A DNA stretch of 25,374 nt from Oscillospiraceae bacterium (GCA_016296635.1 JAEDIZ010000022.1:1-25374); one strand, 5' to 3'; shown: positions 8,561 through 17,800, counted from the first letter of the stretch. The notes: generated by a model from the sequence alone, not told the origin. A program made the numbers and translations.

Positions 8561-9709
8561 TTACAGCTCAACATCGCGGAAGACAATTTGCCCTTTTCTG
8601 ACGGTCATCATCGGCTTGAGTATCTTGCTGCCGCTGATACAGGCCAGCTTGGGATCGCCGTAAGCCCTGTCTCCAAACACAGTTTTCTTTTCTATCATTT
8701 TAAAGACAGCTATATCCGCCGCAAACCCCACACGAAGTGCGGCGGTATGGTCGTCAATGCCCATAATACGCGCCGGACCACTTGTCATGCGCGGCAATAT
8801 CTCCTCCAGCGCCAGGCCCATCGCAAGATATTTTGACGCAAGCATCGGCATGCTGTATACCGTTGGGTGCATGAAGGCGTCCGCCCCGATCAGATCGGAA
8901 CTGATGATATCCGGCAGGAAACCATCTTGCAGACAGATCCGGGCGGTACTGAATCCAAAGTGCCGCCGGTCATTTGCGGCATCAAACAGCACCCCGCGTT
9001 CGCGTGCTCTCCAGGCCGCGTCGCAGACATGGCCCGAGGCATCGACCACTGTCGGGCCGATGTTATGATATATATGCGACATAATGTCTCCCGGGCGCAG
9101 CATATTCAGCAAAGTCTCCATTGGGCAGGGAGGGTCAGTGGGATGGAGCATTAACGGCACCCCAAGATCATCCGCGATCTCAAGTGCGCGTTCCAATGGC
9201 GCAAGACCGTAATGGCCAACAATATCGCGGCTTGTTCGAAGCTTCAACCCCATCAGTTCCCCGGGGCAGGCCGCGAAAAGTTCCTTTATCCGAACCGGGT
9301 CAAATTTCCTGGGGTCCACATCCTCAGGCATGGGATGCGCGCAAATACCCGCCGTCGAGACGTTCAGAAACGCCTTGATGCGAAGCTGCGACGTATGGAT
9401 AAACGGGCGAAAAAAGGGATATGTCGCGCAGCCTGAGCTGCCCGCATCCACCGCGGTGGTAACACCGGTGGCAAAACACACCGCCTCTGCCGGTATGCCG
9501 CTGGGCAGCAAAGGATACAGGTGCACATGCATATCCACAAGGCCCGGCGTAACGATGCAGCCGGACGCATCGATCACAGCAGCGGCCTCGCAGTCTGCAA
9601 AATGCCCGATCCCGGCGATCCGGCCTTTATCCAGTGCAATGTCAGCTACCCTGTCTTCCCCCGATGATTTATCCATCAGGCGGCCATTTTTTATCATTAA
9701 CGAATACAT
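8561..9709 (-). CDS. Amidohydrolase/deacetylase-family metallohydrolase (dihydroorotase-like)
   Basis: The 382-residue amidohydrolase-superfamily TIM barrel has all metal-site motifs: HVH (H61, H63) in GLVDMHVHLYP, a candidate bridging Lys (about K156) in MGLKLRTSR, His in LMLHPTDPP (about 189), His in SHIYHN (about 212) and Asp in IISSDLIG (about 272). It looks like the amidohydrolase/deacetylase subgroup related to dihydroorotases and N-acyl hydrolases rather than to a proven dihydroorotase, so it probably hydrolyses an amide, N-acyl or ester bond. ATG 9709 (MYSLMIKNGRL) fits the family start and has GGGG 6 nt upstream; in-frame ATG 9715 and TTG 9721 are less likely. It is first in an operon with the sigma-54 activator, behind a strong sigma-70 promoter. 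The substrate may be the same imported compound handled by the FdrA-DUF1116 genes; that is inference. Confidence 0.88.
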   Translation of the reverse strand: MYSLMIKNGRLMDKSSGEDRVADIALDKGRIAGIGHFADCEAAAVIDASGCIVTPGLVDMHVHLYPLLPSGIPAEAVCFATGVTTAVDAGSSGCATYPFFRPFIHTSQLRIKAFLNVSTAGICAHPMPEDVDPRKFDPVRIKELFAACPGELMGLKLRTSRDIVGHYGLAPLERALEIADDLGVPLMLHPTDPPCPMETLLNMLRPGDIMSHIYHNIGPTVVDASGHVCDAAWRARERGVLFDAANDRRHFGFSTARICLQDGFLPDIISSDLIGADAFMHPTVYSMPMLASKYLAMGLALEEILPRMTSGPARIMGIDDHTAALRVGFAADIAVFKMIEKKTVFGDRAYGDPKLACISGSKILKPMMTVRKGQIVFRDVEL

Positions 9710-9751
9710 TTCCATCCCCAAAAACGAGAAATTTTATATAAGATCTTTTTT

Positions 9752-9780
9752 ATCATACTCAAAACCTTTTCCCTTGTCAA
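9752..9780 (-). promoter_or_regulatory. Sigma-70-type promoter of the amidohydrolase-regulator operon
   Basis: On the minus strand it reads TTGACA-N17-TATGAT (-35 at 9775-9780, -10 at 9752-9757): a perfect -35, a 5/6 -10 and the ideal spacer. The predicted start is near 9745, with a 5' leader of about 36 nt. It lies just after the terminator at 9799-9828, so it begins a new unit. Confidence 0.85.
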
Positions 9781-9798
9781 TAACGGGGCCAAACGAAA

Positions 9799-9828
9799 GC
9801 CGCCCCGGCGGGAATTCGCCGGGGCGGC
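9799..9828 (-). terminator. Intrinsic terminator after the pyruvate:ferredoxin oxidoreductase gene
   Basis: A 12-bp GC-rich perfect stem (GCCGCCCCGGCG / CGCCGGGGCGGC) with a 6-nt loop lies 31 nt beyond the stop. On the minus strand it is followed by TTTCGTTT. Confidence 0.88.
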
Positions 9829-9859
9829 CAAATCTGTTCTGTTCTGTAAAAACCGGGGC

Positions 9860-12800
9860 TTATCCCTTGTTTTCCGCCATCTGTCTGTACTGTTCGTATC
9901 TCTCATTGCACTGTTTTTCGGCTTCCGCGAAAAGGCGCTCAGCCGTTTCGGGGAAAGTCCTGGTCAGCGAGGAGAAACGAACCTCACCCATCATAAACTC
10001 ACGCAGTTTTCCATTGGGGGCCTTGCTGTCCAGAACGAAGGGATTCTTGCCCTTTTCCACATTCTCCGGGATGTAACGGAACAAAGGCCAGTATCCGCAT
10101 TCCACGGCCGCTTTTTCCTCGCCTTGGGTTTTTCCCATTCCGTTGACAAGCCCATGGTTGATACAGGGCGCATAGGCGATGATCAGCGACGGCCCCTTGT
10201 GGGCCTCAGCTTCCTTCAGGGCGGTGATGAGCTGTACCGGGTTTGCGCCCATAGCGACCTTGGCAACATATACGTTTCCATATACCATCGCTATACGGCC
10301 AAGATCCTTTTTCGGCGTAGCCTTACCGCCGTTTGCAAACTGCGCAACTGCGCCAATGGGCGTTGCTTTGGAAGCCTGTCCTCCCGTATTGGAATAAACC
10401 TCCGTATCCACAACAAGGATATTCACATCAACGCCGGAAGCCAGGACATGGTCCAGGCCGCCGTAGCCGATATCGTAGGCCCAGCCGTCGCCGCCATACA
10501 TCCACATGGTTTTCTTTACCAGTGTATCCGTCCGTTCCTGGAGAAATTGGATATCGGCTCCGCCGCTGGCCGTCTCGGCCAGCGCCGCTTTCAGATTCTC
10601 GGATACCTCACGGGTCTGCTCCGGGTCATCGCCGTATTCAAGCCAGGCCTGGAGCGCAGCTTTCAGTTGTTCATCCTCCGTGCTTTTCAGCGCGGCTGCC
10701 GCATGTGCTTTTGCCTGGGTCCGCATTTGTTCCACAGAAAGACACATACCGAGAGAATATTCCGCGTTATTTTCGAACAGAGAGTTGGAGGGAGCCGGAC
10801 CGCAGCCGCGCGCGCTCTTCGCATAGGGGATAGAAGGCGTGGATGAGCCCACAACGTAGGTACAGCCGGTAGCATCCGCAATGTACATGCGTTCGCCGAA
10901 CAGCTGCGTGAGCAGCTTCATGTAGGGCGCCTCCCCGCAGCCCGCGCAGGCGCCGCTGAACTCGTAAAGCGGGCGCTCAAACTGACTGCCCTTTACGCTG
11001 AACATGCTCATGGGATTTTTCTTTGCCGGCAGAGTCAGCGCGTAATCCCAGTTGGCCTGTTCGCCGAGCTGGCTGTCCAGGCTCTCCATGGTAAGGGCCT
11101 TTTCCTTTGCCGGGCAAATGTTTGCGCAGGAGCTGCAGCCCTGGCAGTCCAGCGGATCGACCTGGACGCGGAAAGAATAGTCTTCAAAGCCTTTACCGGC
11201 GGCTTTTTTTACGGTAAAGCCTTCGGGCGCCGCGGCAGCCTCCTCCTCAGTCAGGAGGAAGGGCCGGATCGCGGCATGCGGGCAAACCAACGAGCACTGA
11301 TTGCAGCCGATACAGTTTTCGGGGATCCATCTGGGAACATTGACCGCAATGCCGCGCTTCTCATACTTTGAGGTCTCCACAGGAGTAACGCCGTCAGCAT
11401 AGTCCATAAAGGCAGACACAGGGATCTGGTCCCCGGCCTGATTGTTGACAGGGATCTGAATTTCACGGATATATGGGGGAAGAGACGCGTCTATTACGGT
11501 CTGCTGATCCTTGAGCAGGGCCCACTGCGCCGGAACTTCGATCCTGCGTATGGCCGAAACGCCCTCGTCCACCGCGGCGCAGTTCATGCTGACAACCTTC
11601 TCCCCCTTTTTGGAATAGGTTTTCACGATGGCGTCCTTCATACAGGAAACCGCATTGTCTATGGGAATGATCCCGGTCAGCTTGAAGAAAGCTGCCTGTA
11701 AAACCGTATTGGTGCGGTTTCCCAGTCCGAGCCTTGCGGCGATATCGGTTGCGTCAATGGCATAGAATTGGATCCTTCTCTCTGCCAGCTCCCGTTTCGC
11801 CTTATTCGGCAGATGTTCAGCAAGCTCTTCATCGCTCCAGGTGGTGTTCAGCAGGAAAATTCCGCCCGGCTTGATTTCAGACACGATATCAAAGCTCTTC
11901 ATATAGGACTGCTTGTGGCAGGCTACAAAGTCGGCCATAGTGATGTAATAGGTGGAGCGAATGGGTTCATCACCGAAGCGGAGATGGCTTTTTGTAACGC
12001 CGCCGGACTTTCTGGAATCGTATTCAAAGTACGCCTGGACATACTTGTCAGTGTTATCGCCGATTATCTTGATCGAATTTTTATTTGCGCCAACCGTGCC
12101 GTCCGAACCAAGGCCCCAGAACTTGCAGGATACGATGCTCTTGCCGGAGGCCACGATGTTTTCGCCCACCGGAAGAGAGGTATGGGTGACATCATCGTTT
12201 ATCCCAACGGTAAAATGATTCTTCAGCCCGCAGCTCATATTGTCAAACACGGCCTTCATATGGGCGGGGATGGTATCCTTGGAGGAGAGGCCGTAACGGC
12301 CGCCCAGAATGGTAATGTTCTTCCTGCCGCAGTTGTTGAGTGCAGTGCAGACATCCTCATACAGCGGCTCGCCGGCGCTGCCGGGCTCCTTTGTGCGGTC
12401 AAGCACAGAGACAACCTTTACGGTGTCGGGGAGAGCCTTAACGAAGAAATCGGATGCAAACGGTCTGTACAGATGGACCTGGATCATGCCCACCTTCTCC
12501 CCTTTGGCCAGCAGATAATCAACCGTCTCCTCAAGCGTCTGGCATACAGAGCCCATCGCCACAACGACCCGCTCCGCGTCAGGTGCCCCATAATAATTAA
12601 ACAGCTTATAGTTCCTGCCGGTAATGGCGTTAATCGCGTCCATCTTCTCCTGTACGATTTCCGGCAGCCCATTGTACGCCGTATTGCAGGCCTCTCGGGA
12701 CTGGAAGAAGGTATCTCCGTTCTGAAGCGTAGAGCGGATGGTGGGATGCTCAGAGTTGAGGGCATGGTCCTTGAATGCCTTTACGCAGTCCCAGTCCAGC

Positions 12801-13387
12801 AGCCTGCCAAGATCTTCATAGTCCAGCACCTCGATCTTCTGCAGCTCATGTGAAGTGCGGAAGCCATCAAAGAAATGCTGGAAGGGTATGCTGCCCTTCA
12901 CGGCGCTGAGGTGCGCTACTGCGCCCAGATCCATACATTCCTGCACACTTGCCGAGGCAAGCTGAGCAAAGCCTGTCTGCCGGCAGGCCATAACGTCTGA
13001 GTGGTCGCCGAATATGGAGATGGAGTGGGTACCCACAGTACGGGCCGCCACATGCATAACGCCGGGCAGCATGGAGCCGGCTATGCGGTACATGGGCGGG
13101 ATCATCAGCATTAGTCCCTGAGACGCGGTGTAGGTCGTTGCGAGGGAGCCAGTCTCCAGCGCGCCGTGCATTGCGCCGCAGGCGCCGGACTCGGCCTGAA
13201 GCTCAACAAGCTTTACCGGCTGACCAAACAGATTCTTTTTGCCGTGTGCGGCCCAGTCATCCACATGGTCTGCCATGGGGCTTGAAGGGGTGATGGGGTA
13301 GATGGTTGCCACTTCGGTGAACGCGTAGGATACATATGCGGCCGCTTCGTTGCCATCCATCGTCTTCATAATCTTTTTTCCGGACAT
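9860..13387 (-). CDS. nifJ: Pyruvate:ferredoxin (flavodoxin) oxidoreductase
   Basis: This single-chain PFOR of 1175 residues, the full family length, oxidises pyruvate (or a related 2-oxoacid) and CoA to acetyl-CoA and CO2 and reduces ferredoxin or flavodoxin in the cytoplasm. Seen in order: an N-terminal domain with YPITPSSPMADH (about 30-41); a ferredoxin-like domain with two 4Fe-4S motifs, CIGCNQCSLVCP (about 692-703) and CQGCSSCANICP (about 748-759); the proximal cluster CAGCGEAP (about 814); and the TPP site GDGWAYDIGYGG (about 966) with DTEVYSNTGGQ. The AGGAGAG ribosome site is 5 nt before the ATG. Terminators at 13420-13460 and 9799-9828 bracket it, so it may form its own unit. It may simply be the central PFOR or serve the adjacent catabolic genes. 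Confidence 0.97.
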   Translation of the reverse strand: MSGKKIMKTMDGNEAAAYVSYAFTEVATIYPITPSSPMADHVDDWAAHGKKNLFGQPVKLVELQAESGACGAMHGALETGSLATTYTASQGLMLMIPPMYRIAGSMLPGVMHVAARTVGTHSISIFGDHSDVMACRQTGFAQLASASVQECMDLGAVAHLSAVKGSIPFQHFFDGFRTSHELQKIEVLDYEDLGRLLDWDCVKAFKDHALNSEHPTIRSTLQNGDTFFQSREACNTAYNGLPEIVQEKMDAINAITGRNYKLFNYYGAPDAERVVVAMGSVCQTLEETVDYLLAKGEKVGMIQVHLYRPFASDFFVKALPDTVKVVSVLDRTKEPGSAGEPLYEDVCTALNNCGRKNITILGGRYGLSSKDTIPAHMKAVFDNMSCGLKNHFTVGINDDVTHTSLPVGENIVASGKSIVSCKFWGLGSDGTVGANKNSIKIIGDNTDKYVQAYFEYDSRKSGGVTKSHLRFGDEPIRSTYYITMADFVACHKQSYMKSFDIVSEIKPGGIFLLNTTWSDEELAEHLPNKAKRELAERRIQFYAIDATDIAARLGLGNRTNTVLQAAFFKLTGIIPIDNAVSCMKDAIVKTYSKKGEKVVSMNCAAVDEGVSAIRRIEVPAQWALLKDQQTVIDASLPPYIREIQIPVNNQAGDQIPVSAFMDYADGVTPVETSKYEKRGIAVNVPRWIPENCIGCNQCSLVCPHAAIRPFLLTEEEAAAAPEGFTVKKAAGKGFEDYSFRVQVDPLDCQGCSSCANICPAKEKALTMESLDSQLGEQANWDYALTLPAKKNPMSMFSVKGSQFERPLYEFSGACAGCGEAPYMKLLTQLFGERMYIADATGCTYVVGSSTPSIPYAKSARGCGPAPSNSLFENNAEYSLGMCLSVEQMRTQAKAHAAAALKSTEDEQLKAALQAWLEYGDDPEQTREVSENLKAALAETASGGADIQFLQERTDTLVKKTMWMYGGDGWAYDIGYGGLDHVLASGVDVNILVVDTEVYSNTGGQASKATPIGAVAQFANGGKATPKKDLGRIAMVYGNVYVAKVAMGANPVQLITALKEAEAHKGPSLIIAYAPCINHGLVNGMGKTQGEEKAAVECGYWPLFRYIPENVEKGKNPFVLDSKAPNGKLREFMMGEVRFSSLTRTFPETAERLFAEAEKQCNERYEQYRQMAENKG

Positions 13388-13419
13388 TTTATCTCTCCTG
13401 TCTTATTACGCAATATTAA

Positions 13420-13460
13420 GCAAAAAAGACCAATTCCATTGTGAAATTGATCTTTTTTGC
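13420..13460 (-). terminator. Long hairpin terminator between the UxaA-type gene and PFOR
   Basis: The 16-bp arms GCAAAAAAGACCAATT (13420-13435) and AATTGATCTTTTTTGC (13445-13460) differ from perfect complementarity by one G-T pair and enclose a 9-nt loop. On the minus strand the stem ends in TTTTTT. It would end the dehydratase operon. The 103 nt between it and the dehydratase stop hold no gene. A possible extended -10 (TGTTATAAC, at 13465-13473) lies just before it, so an attenuator role for PFOR is conceivable but weakly supported. Confidence 0.75.
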
Positions 13461-13563
13461 CAGGGTTATAACAGTGAAAAATGGAGCTGAGAAATAATCA
13501 CATCATGCCCGCTTCTCTGCCCGGCAGGCTGTGCCGCCGGTGGGCGCGGGGCGCTATGGTTTA

Positions 13564-15063
13564 TCAGAGCGCGCCCATCAGCAGCGGGAACGCATACTCT
13601 CTGTGGCCCAGTTTTTCCGCAATGGTGGGCTCGCCGTTGCATGCTGCAACGATTTTCTCAAACAGAAGCTTGCCGCCGTCGGCAATGGTCATTTCCCCTA
13701 AGGAAATGCCGGTCAGATCGGCATCCATGTTTTCTCCCATAAGCTTCATGGCATCGGGAGAGCCGGTCAGCTTGATTGCCGGTGCGATCGGATTGCCGAC
13801 CGGGGTGCCGCGGCCGGTGCTGTACAGCAGGACCGTTGCGCCGGAGCAGGTCAGCCCCAGCAGGGAAAGCGGGTCAAGGCCAGGATTATCGACCACATAC
13901 AAGCCCTTTCCTTCCGGGTACTGGCCAAAGTCGAGCGCGCCCTCCACAGGGGCTGTCCCGCCCTTTTTAACGTTGCCAAGCGCCTTTTCTTTGAGGGTGG
14001 TTATGCCGCCTGCGATATTGCCGGGAGCGGGGTTGCTCTCTTCGATACTTCTGCCCATAGATTTGGCCCGGTCGTACATGACCGTGAGCATGTCGATGAT
14101 CTTGTCCGCGGTTTCCCTGGTTCTGGCCTGCTTGGTCAGAACACCTTCACCGCCATACCAGCCCACGGTCTCGCCCAGCAGAGAAGTACCGCCGTTCTTG
14201 ACGATGATATCGGAGGCATAGCCGATCGCGGGGTTAGAGGCCACCGCCGTGGTCCAATCCGATGCGCCGCACTTAACGCCCAGACAGATATCCGCGACAG
14301 ATACCTCTTCCCGCTCCTGCTTGTCAAGCTCTGCCTTCATGGCGATAACCAGCTTTTCCAGGTCCGCGTAGGCGGCCTCGGTGGAACCGTAATTCTGTGA
14401 GCGGACAAATGCGCAGGGCTTTTCCTCCTTGACCTGATCATAGAACCACTCTGCTTCCACGCTCTCACAGCCCAGACCGGCAAAAATCACCGCGCCCACA
14501 TTGGGGTTGCGGGCAAGGCCCAGAAGGATCGCCTTGATCCGCTCCACCTCGTTGGGCAGGATGACGCAGCCGGAGGGATTGGTAATGGCAATAACATCCC
14601 GGAATTTGTACTCGATGTCGGAAACGATCTTGTTTGCGCAGACCGCAGTGGACAGCACGACCAGATGATTTCTGAAGCCCACTCTTCCGTCTTTGCGGCG
14701 ATAGCCGTAAAGCTTTGGCGGATCATTCAGCAGAAAGCTGTCGTCGATTTCCGTGAGCGAGTTGGGGTTATATTCATAGAGATAGTTCTCTTTCCAGTTG
14801 GAGATCGGATCGAGTACATTGTGCACATGGACATAGGTGCCGGCTTTCAAGTCTTCCCCGGCCACGCCGATGGGGTGGCCGTATTTATAAATCGTGTCCC
14901 CCCTGGTAATCTCTTTTACCGCGATTTTATGTCCCTGGGGGACCTTGTCCGCACTGATCACATCGGACGCCGCTCCGTTAACGCTTATCCTGTCCCCCGG
15001 TTCGATCGCCTCAAGTGCGATCACAACATTGTCGTGCTCTTCAAATTTCAGTGTTTTTTTCAT
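13564..15063 (-). CDS. UxaA/GarD-family hydro-lyase (altronate dehydratase-like), SAF domain fused
   Basis: The 499-residue protein has an N-terminal SAF domain (about 1-95; EPGDRISVNGAASDV and KEITRGDTIYKYGHPIG) joined to a UxaA/GarD catalytic region starting GYRRKDGRVGFRNHLVVLST. Strong family stretches are NPAPGNIAGGITTLKEKALG, NPGLDPLSLLGLTCSGATV and STGRGTPVGNPIAPAIK. Known members are iron-dependent dehydratases of altronate or galactarate; related SuyAB proteins are sulfolactate sulfo-lyases. The place usually reading THGxGCG is TNPSGCV, and CGGSD is CGASD, so the substrate need not be altronate. The ribosome site GAGGA is 9 nt before the ATG. It is 29 nt after the flavoprotein gene and last in the transketolase-flavoprotein operon. 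No hexuronate isomerase or oxidoreductase genes accompany it, which argues against ordinary hexuronate use. Confidence 0.85.
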   Translation of the reverse strand: MKKTLKFEEHDNVVIALEAIEPGDRISVNGAASDVISADKVPQGHKIAVKEITRGDTIYKYGHPIGVAGEDLKAGTYVHVHNVLDPISNWKENYLYEYNPNSLTEIDDSFLLNDPPKLYGYRRKDGRVGFRNHLVVLSTAVCANKIVSDIEYKFRDVIAITNPSGCVILPNEVERIKAILLGLARNPNVGAVIFAGLGCESVEAEWFYDQVKEEKPCAFVRSQNYGSTEAAYADLEKLVIAMKAELDKQEREEVSVADICLGVKCGASDWTTAVASNPAIGYASDIIVKNGGTSLLGETVGWYGGEGVLTKQARTRETADKIIDMLTVMYDRAKSMGRSIEESNPAPGNIAGGITTLKEKALGNVKKGGTAPVEGALDFGQYPEGKGLYVVDNPGLDPLSLLGLTCSGATVLLYSTGRGTPVGNPIAPAIKLTGSPDAMKLMGENMDADLTGISLGEMTIADGGKLLFEKIVAACNGEPTIAEKLGHREYAFPLLMGAL

Positions 15064-15092
15064 GTCAGCTATTCCTCACAAGTATTTGGAAC

Positions 15093-16736
15093 TCATTCCG
15101 CCGAAATGACAGCATCTCTGATCGAAAGCTCCATCTTTTCGCCGTTTTTGCGGATCAGTATATTTTTATTCCAATTTTTCTCATCTGTTTCCGGGTAATC
15201 AGCACGGTAGAACACGCCTCTGCTTTCTGTGCGGGTGTTGGAGGCCTTGACCTGCATTTCCGCCAGAAGCAGCATATTTCTGCAATGGATATACTCCGCC
15301 GCGTCTTTCAAGCCGTCGGTACTTACCTCCGCCAGCTCATCCCGCAGTGCACCGACGACCTGCGCAGCACGGGCAATACTCTCCCCGCTGCGAAGAACAC
15401 CCATTTCCTCATGCAGCTTTTGGCCAAGCACCCGGCGGATATCGGAAAGATTTTTATCGCCGCCGCGTGCGCTGAGGGCTTCAAGCTCTGTCAGCACGCT
15501 GCCGCACTCCGCCGCGAACAGGCCAGCAGGCTCCAACTGCGCGGATACTGCGTAGTCCGCCGCGCTCTCCCCGGCCAGGCGGCCGAACACAACGGTTTCT
15601 GCCCCCGCGCAGCCGCCCAGACGGTTCGCGCCGTGCAGGCCGCCGGTCACCTCGCCGCAGGCAAAAAGTCCGGCCACTTCCGTGCGGCCCTGGCAGTCAA
15701 TGATCACACCGCCCAAATTGGTGTGGGACGCCGGCATCATCTCCGGCATCTCCCGGTTCAGATCCATTCCCACCTCCACAGCGGGTTTGGTGAAAATGGC
15801 ATGATCCTTATAGAGCATATCATGGTCCATCATGGTCATGTTGTAGTAGATGCCGCCATGAGGCGTCCCTCTGCCGGCACGCACCTCAGTTTCCATGGCT
15901 CTTGCCAGGCTTCCCTTCTGCGCATTCTCGCGGGTAAGGCCGTAGTCTGCCATAAATTCTTTGCCCTCGCCGTTAAGCAGCTCTGCTCCGTGTCGGAGAA
16001 GGGTCGTGGCAATAACCTTGCCTTCAATGGCTTCCGGATATACAAAGCAGCAAGGTTCAAACTGCTGAAATTCCATGTCCACCAGCGTCGCTCCAGCCTC
16101 ATAGGCCATGGCATACCCGTCGCCGATCAGGGCTTTGGGGTAGGTGGAAAAGCTCTGGATCGCTCCGCATCCGCCCATAGCCAGCACCACTGCCTTTGCA
16201 CGGAAAAACAAAACCCGGTCTTTATTGTCAACACCATATGCTCCGCTCACTTTTCCGGATGCCTTCAGCAGTCCGAGAATATCCACAGGCATATACTGTT
16301 CAATTTCCAATTCATTGCACCGCTTCAGCAGTGCATTCATTTCAGTAACGCCGCTGGAAGTTCCGGACTTGATCAGTCGCGGGTACTTGGTTCCCAGTGT
16401 ATGTATAGCAATATAATTGCCGTTTTCATCTTTATTGAAATGAACGCCTATACTCTCCAGCCAGGCCACTTCGCCCATTACATGCCGGGACAGGGTCCGG
16501 GCCAGGCGGTTATCGTTGATGCCGAGACCGCTCTTTCCCATATCTTCATAATACAGTTCCTCTGAATCCCCCGGCATAACAGGTGCATTGAAGCCCATGA
16601 TCTCAGGAGACGCGCAGGACCCCTTGCTGATAAGGGTGACAAGCTGTCCCTTTTCCGCCGCAGCGACTGCGGCACGCAGACCGGAAACTCCCCCGCCTAT
16701 TACCAATACATCGCTATCTACGATTTTGTGTCTCAT
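15093..16736 (-). CDS. FAD-dependent oxidoreductase of the fumarate reductase/succinate dehydrogenase/aspartate oxidase class
   Basis: The 547-residue soluble flavoprotein starts MRHKIVDSDVLVIGGG and has dinucleotide motif GGGVSG (14-19), SHTNLGGVIID (about 337), FACGEVTGGLHGANRLGG (about 358-375) and a C-terminal ESRGVFYRADYP typical of SdhA/NadB helical domains. No signal peptide, heme motif or iron-sulfur partner gene is present nearby. ATG 16736 is preferred over an upstream in-frame ATG at 16832 because GGAGG lies 8 nt before it and the longer version would run through a hairpin. The active-site Arg and His positions appear kept, but the family's QFHPT or QYHPT motif is QFEPC. It lies between the transketolase genes and the UxaA-type dehydratase, so it probably oxidises or reduces an intermediate of the same pathway. 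Confidence 0.85.
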   Translation of the reverse strand: MRHKIVDSDVLVIGGGVSGLRAAVAAAEKGQLVTLISKGSCASPEIMGFNAPVMPGDSEELYYEDMGKSGLGINDNRLARTLSRHVMGEVAWLESIGVHFNKDENGNYIAIHTLGTKYPRLIKSGTSSGVTEMNALLKRCNELEIEQYMPVDILGLLKASGKVSGAYGVDNKDRVLFFRAKAVVLAMGGCGAIQSFSTYPKALIGDGYAMAYEAGATLVDMEFQQFEPCCFVYPEAIEGKVIATTLLRHGAELLNGEGKEFMADYGLTRENAQKGSLARAMETEVRAGRGTPHGGIYYNMTMMDHDMLYKDHAIFTKPAVEVGMDLNREMPEMMPASHTNLGGVIIDCQGRTEVAGLFACGEVTGGLHGANRLGGCAGAETVVFGRLAGESAADYAVSAQLEPAGLFAAECGSVLTELEALSARGGDKNLSDIRRVLGQKLHEEMGVLRSGESIARAAQVVGALRDELAEVSTDGLKDAAEYIHCRNMLLLAEMQVKASNTRTESRGVFYRADYPETDEKNWNKNILIRKNGEKMELSIRDAVISAE

Positions 16737-16792
16737 GGTCCGATCCTCCAAGTTCGCCGGAATGGAATAACCGGCAAAGTATAAGGGGAATT

Positions 16793-16825
16793 GCCTGCTC
16801 TCCGCGCCAATGACGGAGAGCAGGC
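16793..16825 (-). terminator. Strong intercistronic hairpin between transketolase C-half and flavoprotein
   Basis: A 12-bp perfect stem (GCCTGCTCTCCG / CGGAGAGCAGGC) with a 9-nt loop begins 11 nt after the transketolase stop. Only AATTCCCC follows on the minus strand, so it lacks a U-tract. It may be a partial terminator or an mRNA processing or stability element that sets the ratio between upstream and downstream genes. A second small inverted repeat (GCCGG / CCGGC) lies just beyond it. Confidence 0.55.
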
Positions 16826-16836
16826 GCTGCATTGAA

Positions 16837-17787
16837 TCACAGGGCCTTTATTGCCTCTTTCATTGCGTCAACGCCAAATCCCAGATGGGCCATCTGCTCA
16901 TCGAAGGAGCCAAATCCGGGGAACAGATCGGGGACGCCCAAACGCTTGACCTTGCAGGGTATGCCGCTTTCTGCCACAACTTCGCATACTGCTCCGCCCA
17001 GACCGCCAATGATAAACGCATCCTCAACGGTGACGATTTTTCCGGTATTCTTTGCCGCCTTGCAGATCAGCTCTTTGTCAATGGGCTTGAGCGTGTGCAT
17101 ATCAATGACGCCGACCTCCAGCCCCTCTTCTTTCAGCTGCTTTGCCGCTTCCACCGCAAAGGGGACCATCATGCCGCAGGCGATGATATAGCCGTCCTTG
17201 CCCTCGGCGATCTCAATGCCTTTGCCGAATTCAAATTTGTAGTCTTCCTGGTAAACTTCAGATTCATTGCGGCCATTGCCCAGGCGGAGGTAGACCGGTC
17301 CGTCTATCTCATTTGCCGCTTCAAAGGCCTTGACAGCCTGGGTGGCATCGCAGGGCGCGCACAGAACAAGGTTCGGGAAAGTGCGGAGAATGGCCAGATC
17401 TTCAAGCGCGTAGTGGGTGGAGCCGCAGGGGCCCTGGCACAGTCCGGTGTTGCAGCCGATAACCTTGACGTTTGCCCGCTGATAGCACATGTTGGTGCGG
17501 ATGCCCTCGCCGGCGCGAAGGGTGTTAAAAACCGACATGCCATAGACCCAGGGCTTATATCCCTCAAGGGCCAGGCCTGCTGCAAGGTCCATAGCCGCCA
17601 TTTCGGCTATACCGGTGTTGTAGTACTGCTTGGGGAATTTTTGTATAAACTCGGGCATACCGGCGCGGCCAACATCGGCGGAGATCAGACGGAACTCAGG
17701 GTGTTCAACAGCATACTTCTGCATTGCATGATCCAGATCAGGTCTTGCGTTGCCAAGCTTCTCTCGAAGTCCATAGGTTTTCATCAT
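16837..17787 (-). CDS. Transketolase, C-terminal (pyrimidine/regulatory) subunit
   Basis: The 316-residue product corresponds to the second half of transketolase. NTGIAEMAAMDLAAGLAL carries the Glu that activates the TPP aminopyrimidine, and QGPCGSTHYALEDLAILR matches the family substrate-side loop. The C-terminal domain includes GGLGGAVCEVVAE. ATG 17787 (MMKTYGLREK) is chosen because GGAGGG lies 7 nt upstream; the longer in-frame start at 17844 would overlap the N-half gene. It lies 13 nt after the N-half stop. Split transketolases of this type occur widely in Firmicutes and include specialised ones acting on apulose phosphate or sulfofructose, so pentose phosphate chemistry should not be assumed. 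Confidence 0.92.
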   Translation of the reverse strand: MMKTYGLREKLGNARPDLDHAMQKYAVEHPEFRLISADVGRAGMPEFIQKFPKQYYNTGIAEMAAMDLAAGLALEGYKPWVYGMSVFNTLRAGEGIRTNMCYQRANVKVIGCNTGLCQGPCGSTHYALEDLAILRTFPNLVLCAPCDATQAVKAFEAANEIDGPVYLRLGNGRNESEVYQEDYKFEFGKGIEIAEGKDGYIIACGMMVPFAVEAAKQLKEEGLEVGVIDMHTLKPIDKELICKAAKNTGKIVTVEDAFIIGGLGGAVCEVVAESGIPCKVKRLGVPDLFPGFGSFDEQMAHLGFGVDAMKEAIKAL

Positions 17788-17800
17788 TGTAATTCCCTCC

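Noticed and set aside
15015..16565. A 516-codon open frame on the plus strand
   Set aside because: It is antisense to the FAD-dependent oxidoreductase, has no domain and no ribosome site, and shows shadow composition.
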